From: Clostridiales bacterium
Lineage (GTDB): Bacteria > Bacillota > Clostridia > Peptostreptococcales > Acidaminobacteraceae
NCBI GenBank assembly: GCA_030446305.1
Contig: JASUSA010000015.1
Coordinates: forward strand, 1-55,233
Direction: 5' to 3'
Length of the DNA: 55,233 nt
Below the pieces are notes generated by a model. It made no database searches. It was not told where the DNA came from and worked only from the letters and a program-made list of their open reading frames with translations. Shown in pieces: positions 51,130-55,233 of the stretch; position 1 is the first letter of the stretch, and the number at the start of each line of letters is the position of its first letter. The translations under genes and the position numbers were made by a program.

Positions 51130-51624
51130 ATGTTGAACTGGTACCATATTCCCACTGCTGTATTCTTAATCGGGCTGCTGGTGACGCAAATGATTCCCAA
51201 TAATGCAAATGGTGCAGCAGAGATGCTTTCACACATTGCCTACGACCAAATAAATGTCGCTACTGTCGAAAAGAAGGGTAATCATGCCAATAATACTGAA
51301 AATGCAGATACCATCAGCGACACTTTGACAGCAAATGATATCAAAGATGACAATGATGATACGAGTGAACGCGAAGACACTGTACTTCATGCTGATCGCA
51401 TTTATGATCCCGTTGACGGCGTCTATATTGATCTAGAGACTTTTAACAAATATTCAGCAGAAGGGTATACACATTTTCGCGGGATTGGTAAGATAATTGC
51501 TGAACGCATTTTTGAATATCGTCAAACTCAGGGGCCTTTTGAAACCTTTGAGGCGCTTATCCATGTCAAAGGCATCGGAGACGCAAAAATAAAGGCGATT
51601 CTAGAGGCCGCGCCAACGTTATAA
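51130..51624 (+). CDS. ComEA-like helix-hairpin-helix protein
   Basis: A 164-aa protein: one membrane segment (about 6-22, HIPTAVFLIGLLVTQMI), an acidic low-complexity linker (about 55-90), then two helix-hairpin-helix motifs (FRGIGKIIAERIFEYRQ and LIHVKGIGDAKIKAILEA). The layout resembles ComEA, the DNA receptor of natural competence, but without the SLBB domain of longer versions. CGGAGGTG precedes the ATG. No other com gene is near, so a competence role is a guess. Confidence 0.85.
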   Translation: MLNWYHIPTAVFLIGLLVTQMIPNNANGAAEMLSHIAYDQINVATVEKKGNHANNTENADTISDTLTANDIKDDNDDTSEREDTVLHADRIYDPVDGVYIDLETFNKYSAEGYTHFRGIGKIIAERIFEYRQTQGPFETFEALIHVKGIGDAKIKAILEAAPTL

Positions 51625-51695
51625 TCGTGCTATTTCAAGGGCGTAATCTGTCAAAAGACGCTTGTATCTGCTATAATAATGTGGGAGGTGATCAT

Positions 51696-52736
51696 ATGGC
51701 ACATGCAAAATTAACGGCATACACAAAAAGTGCTGGCTGAGCGGCCAAGATTGGTCCTGAGACCCTCGCACAAGTTTTGTGCGATATTCCTAAAAATGAA
51801 GATCCTGCGCTCATCGTTGGGTATGAAACCTCAGACGATGCAGCCGTTTATCAGTTAGATGAAAAGACCGGCCTTATTCAGACACTCGACTTTTTTACAC
51901 CAATTGTGGACGATCCCTTTGATTTTGGACAAATTGCAGCAGCTAACGCGCTTAGCGATGTTTATGCAATGGGCGGTACACCAAGGGTTGCGATGAATAT
52001 CGTCTGTTTTCCAAACAGTCTCGACACATCCATTTTAAAAGAAATACTAAGAGGCGGTGCTGAAAAAGTTAAAGAATCAGGGGCCGTGCTGGCAGGCGGC
52101 CATTCAATTGAAGACAATGAACCTAAATACGGTCTTTCTGTAACCGGAATCGTCGATCCTATGCATATCTGGCAAAATACAGGCGCCCAGGTTGGCGACA
52201 TCGTTATATTAACCAAACCCCTTGGCATGGGCATTTTGACCACTGCATTAAAAGAAGGGATGGTCGATCAAGAAACCATTGCTTGGATTACCAAAATTAT
52301 GGGGACATTAAACAAATACGCTGCGGATGCTGTCAAAGCATTTGATATCCACGCCTGTACCGATATTACCGGTTTTGGGCTCATGGGGCATGCACTCGAA
52401 ATGGCTGAGGGCAGTCAGGTAACACTGGAACTAAGTTTAAACAGCATCCCCTATATTGGCGCCGCATTACCGCTGGCAGAAATGGGGATTATCCCGGCAG
52501 GTGCATATCGGAACCAAGCGCATGTGATGCCCAAAACAGCCTTTGAAGGTGATCTATCAGTTGCCTTAATGGATATTTGTTACGATCCTCAGACGTCGGG
52601 TGGATTGCTGATCGCGCTTCCGGAAGCGCAGGCAGAAGACGCAATGCACGCACTTGAACAAGCGCTTGACATTCCTTTTGCACGCATTGGCAAAGTGATC
52701 CCGATGGGAACCCACGCGCTTTGCATGAAACCATAG
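51696..52736 (+). CDS. selD: Selenophosphate synthetase SelD, selenocysteine-containing
   Basis: A 346-aa enzyme making selenophosphate from selenide and ATP. The frame starts at ATG 51696 behind GGGAGGTGAT and is interrupted only by TGA at 51738-51740, residue 15, exactly where E. coli SelD has catalytic Cys17: AYTKSAG-U-AAKIGPETL, with the essential Lys three residues later. Frame and homology continue through ETSDDAAVYQL, AANALSDVYAMGGTP, GGHSIEDNEPKYGL and TDITGFGLMGHALEMA. This TGA therefore encodes selenocysteine. Annotation tools would miscall it at TTG or GTG near 51777. Leads the selDAB operon; 36 bp to selA. Confidence 0.95.
51741..51783 (+). promoter_or_regulatory. Candidate bacterial SECIS element in selD
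   Basis: Directly after the TGA, CGCACAA (51767-51773), loop GTT and TTGTGCG (51777-51783) form a 7-bp hairpin. The loop starts 33 nt after TGA and with G, inside the range described for bacterial SECIS elements. A second small hairpin GGTC-CTGA-GACC lies between (51753-51764). Confidence 0.65.
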
Positions 52737-52771
52737 CCACAGTGTAAATTGAACCTATTGGAGGCAAGTAA

Positions 52772-54142
52772 ATGCAATCATTATATTCAAATATTCCCAA
52801 TATGAATGAAATACTGTCAAAGCTATCAATGGATGACATTGAGCCAAAATGGCAAAAAAAATTAGCGGATCAGTACCTTCAATCATTGCGGGCATCCATT
52901 GCCTCCGGCGACGTAAACGAGATTAACGCAGATGAGGTCATTCAATCCATACGCGATTATATTAAAACGACGCTTTCACCCGGCTTAAAGCGTATCATTA
53001 ATGGCACGGGCGTTGTCATCCATACAAACCTTGGCAGATCTTCCATTTCAAAGACACTTTTAGATGAAACGACAGATGTTCTGTCACATTACAGCAATTT
53101 GGAATACAGCTTAGAAAAAGGCGCACGGGGTTCTCGTTACGCGCCTGTTGTCGAAAGGCTCAAACTGCTCACAGGTGCAGAAGATGCCATCGTCGTCAAC
53201 AACAATGCAGCCGCTGTAATGCTGACGCTTAATACATTTGCATCAGGCGGCAGTGTTATTGTATCAAGGGGAGAACTCGTTGAAATCGGGGGTGCCTTTC
53301 GCATTCCGGAGGTGATGAAGCTCAGCGGCTGTCAGCTTATTGAAGTGGGGACGACAAACAAAACACATCCTTATGACTATTCACGGGCGGTTGCAGAGGA
53401 TACCCGTATGGTGATGAAAGTGCATACGAGCAATTATCGAATTCAAGGATTTACGGCTTCCGTAGAGACAGATGTACTCAGTGAAATTACAAATGCAAAC
53501 GGCCTCATCCTTTACGAAGATTTGGGAAGCGGCAGTTTTGAGACCATTGAAGGGTTTCAGGAAAAAACCATTCAGGAAGCGGCTTCACACTGTGATCTTT
53601 TATCCTTTTCGGGGGATAAATTACTGGGTGGCCCTCAATGCGGCATTATTGTTGGCAAACGTGATTTAATTGCGCAAATAAAATCCAATCAGCTTTTAAG
53701 AGCACTGCGTGTCGATAAGTTTACGCTCAGTATTCTGGATAGACTGATGACGGCGTACTTTAAGACTGAGGGCCTTCGAACAGAGGCGATCCCAACACAT
53801 CGCTATTTAAAATTATCAGAAGAAGCTATCGAAGCAAAGGTAAATGCCTTTCTTGACATATACCAAGAACCATTAAAAGAGATTAAACTGCATGTTACAA
53901 AAGCAGCTATGGATTCAGAAGTTGGTGCAGGCAGTATGCCGCTTGCATTATTGCCGTCCTGCGGCCTTATTATTCGTTCAGACCATTCAATTGAAAGGTG
54001 TTTCCGATCTATGCGGCTCCTAGAACTTCCGCTCATTGGGCGCATTGAAAAGGACGGTATTGTATTAGATTTTAGAATGATTGAAACGGAAGATTTTGAA
54101 GGTGTTTTCAATGCGCTGAAAGCGGGGTGTTATCATGAATAG
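52772..54142 (+). CDS. selA: L-seryl-tRNA(Sec) selenium transferase
   Basis: A 456-aa PLP enzyme that converts seryl-tRNA(Sec) to selenocysteyl-tRNA(Sec) with selenophosphate. The N-domain (about 1-75) binds tRNA-Sec; then GTGVVIHTNLGRSSIS, NNNAAAVMLTLNTFASG, EDLGSGSFETIEGF, and the PLP lysine K283 in SFSGDKLLGGPQCGI. TTGGAGG precedes the ATG. Its last 8 bp overlap selB. Confidence 0.97.
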   Translation: MQSLYSNIPNMNEILSKLSMDDIEPKWQKKLADQYLQSLRASIASGDVNEINADEVIQSIRDYIKTTLSPGLKRIINGTGVVIHTNLGRSSISKTLLDETTDVLSHYSNLEYSLEKGARGSRYAPVVERLKLLTGAEDAIVVNNNAAAVMLTLNTFASGGSVIVSRGELVEIGGAFRIPEVMKLSGCQLIEVGTTNKTHPYDYSRAVAEDTRMVMKVHTSNYRIQGFTASVETDVLSEITNANGLILYEDLGSGSFETIEGFQEKTIQEAASHCDLLSFSGDKLLGGPQCGIIVGKRDLIAQIKSNQLLRALRVDKFTLSILDRLMTAYFKTEGLRTEAIPTHRYLKLSEEAIEAKVNAFLDIYQEPLKEIKLHVTKAAMDSEVGAGSMPLALLPSCGLIIRSDHSIERCFRSMRLLELPLIGRIEKDGIVLDFRMIETEDFEGVFNALKAGCYHE

Positions 54143-55233
54143 CCATCTCGTCATCGGTACGGCCGGCCATATTGACCATGGAAAGAGCACTTTGGTTAAA
54201 GCTTTGACTGCCATTGATCCGGACAGACTTGCAGAAGAAAAAAAGCGCGGTATTACCATTGTATTAGGATACGCGCATATGCGTATCGGCGATGATGAAA
54301 TCAGTTTTGTCGATGTACCCGGTCATGAGCGATTTGTTAAGACAATGCTTTCAGGTGTTACAGGCATTGATGCCATTATGCTTATTGTTGCAGCAGATGA
54401 GGGCATAATGCCGCAGACTCTTGAACATTTTTCCATTGCCAAGCATTTGGGTGTCGGCAATGGCTTCGTCGTCATAACAAAAGCAGACAAGGCTTCGGAT
54501 TCTCAAATTGAATCCCTAAAAAAAGAGATTGCGGCAATGACAAAAGGTTCATTTCTCGAGGAGAAACCGATCTTTATTACCGCAATTGACAACCCCGATG
54601 GCTATCAAGACATTCGTGCCTATCTAAAGCTGCTCTTAGAACCAGTCTCAACGGTAAAAGCTGATTTGCCGCCTCGAATGTATATTGATCGCGTGTTTAC
54701 GCTCAGAGGCAAGGGAACAGTTGTCACGGGGACACTTATTGAAGGGACATTTCAAAAAGGCCATTTGATCTACGCCTATCCAAGTGGCACAGAAGCAAGA
54801 ATTAAGCAAATTCAAATACATGGTGAAAATTCTGAAAAAGCAGTTTATGGTCATCGCGTTGCATTGAATCTCACTTGTGAAATGGATGCCGTTAAAAGAG
54901 GCGACCTTTTAACAACCGTGCCAAATCGCAGCGGTCAGTTCATTCTAGATGTTGAAGCGACATTTGATCAGTACGTCAGACACTGGCAGCGCATTCGATT
55001 TTTCCACGGAACGCGTGAAATAATGGGGCGTCTCGTACTGGCAAACCAGCAGCCTGTTGAAAGCGGCACGCATACAACCGCTCAAATTAGACTTGAAGAG
55101 GCTCTTTTTGCCAACGCAGGCGACCGTTTTATCATGAGACGTTTTTCGCCTGTACAAACGATTGGCGGCGGTTTAATCTCAAATGTCAATGCAAAAAAAC
55201 ATCATATAACCGATATCACTGCTGTATCCGAAG
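54135..55233 (+). CDS. selB: Selenocysteine-specific elongation factor SelB, partial
   Basis: The first 366 residues; the gene runs off the right edge. It is the EF-Tu-like GTPase that carries Sec-tRNA to UGA codons followed by SECIS. G domain: GTAGHIDHGKSTL, KKRGITIVLGYAHM, DVPGHERFVKTML and TKAD; domains 2 and 3 follow (DRVFTLRGKGTVVTGTLIEG, RRFSPVQTIGGG). The C-terminal winged helices that bind SECIS RNA are outside the window. Start overlaps the selA stop by 8 bp. Confidence 0.96.
   Translation, partial: MNSHLVIGTAGHIDHGKSTLVKALTAIDPDRLAEEKKRGITIVLGYAHMRIGDDEISFVDVPGHERFVKTMLSGVTGIDAIMLIVAADEGIMPQTLEHFSIAKHLGVGNGFVVITKADKASDSQIESLKKEIAAMTKGSFLEEKPIFITAIDNPDGYQDIRAYLKLLLEPVSTVKADLPPRMYIDRVFTLRGKGTVVTGTLIEGTFQKGHLIYAYPSGTEARIKQIQIHGENSEKAVYGHRVALNLTCEMDAVKRGDLLTTVPNRSGQFILDVEATFDQYVRHWQRIRFFHGTREIMGRLVLANQQPVESGTHTTAQIRLEEALFANAGDRFIMRRFSPVQTIGGGLISNVNAKKHHITDITAVSE

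Noticed and set aside
51696..51776. selD as a pseudogene or a gene starting near 51777
   Set aside because: The TGA falls at the catalytic Cys position, homology continues on both sides, the ribosome site lies at 51683-51690, and selA-selB follow.

Overview
The window looks like chromosome from a strictly anaerobic, low-to-moderate GC member of the Bacillota, class Clostridia. The evidence is a six-subunit Rnf complex whose RnfB carries six ferredoxin-type motifs, a ribosomal L27 with a cleavable N-terminal extension next to its protease Prp, the order maf-radC-mreBCD-PBP2-minCDE-rodA-radical SAM pair-RNase G-L21-prp-L27-obg, frequent GGAGG ribosome sites, and a selenium operon whose selD itself needs selenocysteine. 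I cannot name a genus. No phage, transposase or plasmid gene is visible.

Layout. 1-561: the end of a CRISPR array (nine identical repeats, eight spacers) that continues off the left edge, with no cas gene in the window. 562-1787: tRNA-Leu(CAA), a nucleoside phosphorylase (ppnP) and two doubtful small ORFs. 1788-6943: an M24 peptidase, a YdjM-type membrane protein, and an ECF sigma factor with its zinc-binding anti-sigma factor, preceded by a textbook ECF promoter and followed by a SIMPL-domain protein. 7691-14437: a peptide ABC importer (oppBCDF, oppA) with a class A beta-lactamase-like hydrolase as last gene. 14595-18935: polA, coaE and a nicotinate phosphoribosyltransferase. 19138-23825: an AraC/GyrI regulator divergent from an EamA exporter, a DUF3795 protein, tRNA-Leu(GAG), a stand-alone cheY and a SPOR-domain protein.

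24045-29085: rnfCDGEAB, which couples ferredoxin:NAD+ electron transfer to ion pumping. A 28-bp perfect palindrome lies upstream. 29425-43606: the cell shape and division block: DUF4321, maf, radC, mreBCD, PBP2, minCDE, rodA, a paired radical-SAM/DUF2344 unit and RNase G. 43667-48441: ribosome biogenesis and NAD genes: rplU, prp, rpmA, obg, yhbY, nadD, yqeK, rsfS. 48451-51624: a YheO-type regulator with ridA, a convergent dacA carboxypeptidase, and a ComEA-like helix-hairpin-helix protein. 51696-55233: selD-selA-selB, with selB cut by the right edge; tRNA-Sec is not in the window.

Most of the region is housekeeping. The best leads for something new are regulatory or structural: the palindrome upstream of rnf, a 15-bp palindrome present upstream of both oppB and obg, a 21-bp tandem repeat array between rodA and the radical SAM gene, an RNase G without its zinc-link cysteines, and a PBP2 enlarged by two insertions. 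I found no clear, wholly new multi-gene system. Many gene starts below were moved downstream from the longest reading frame because a good ribosome-binding site points to an internal start.
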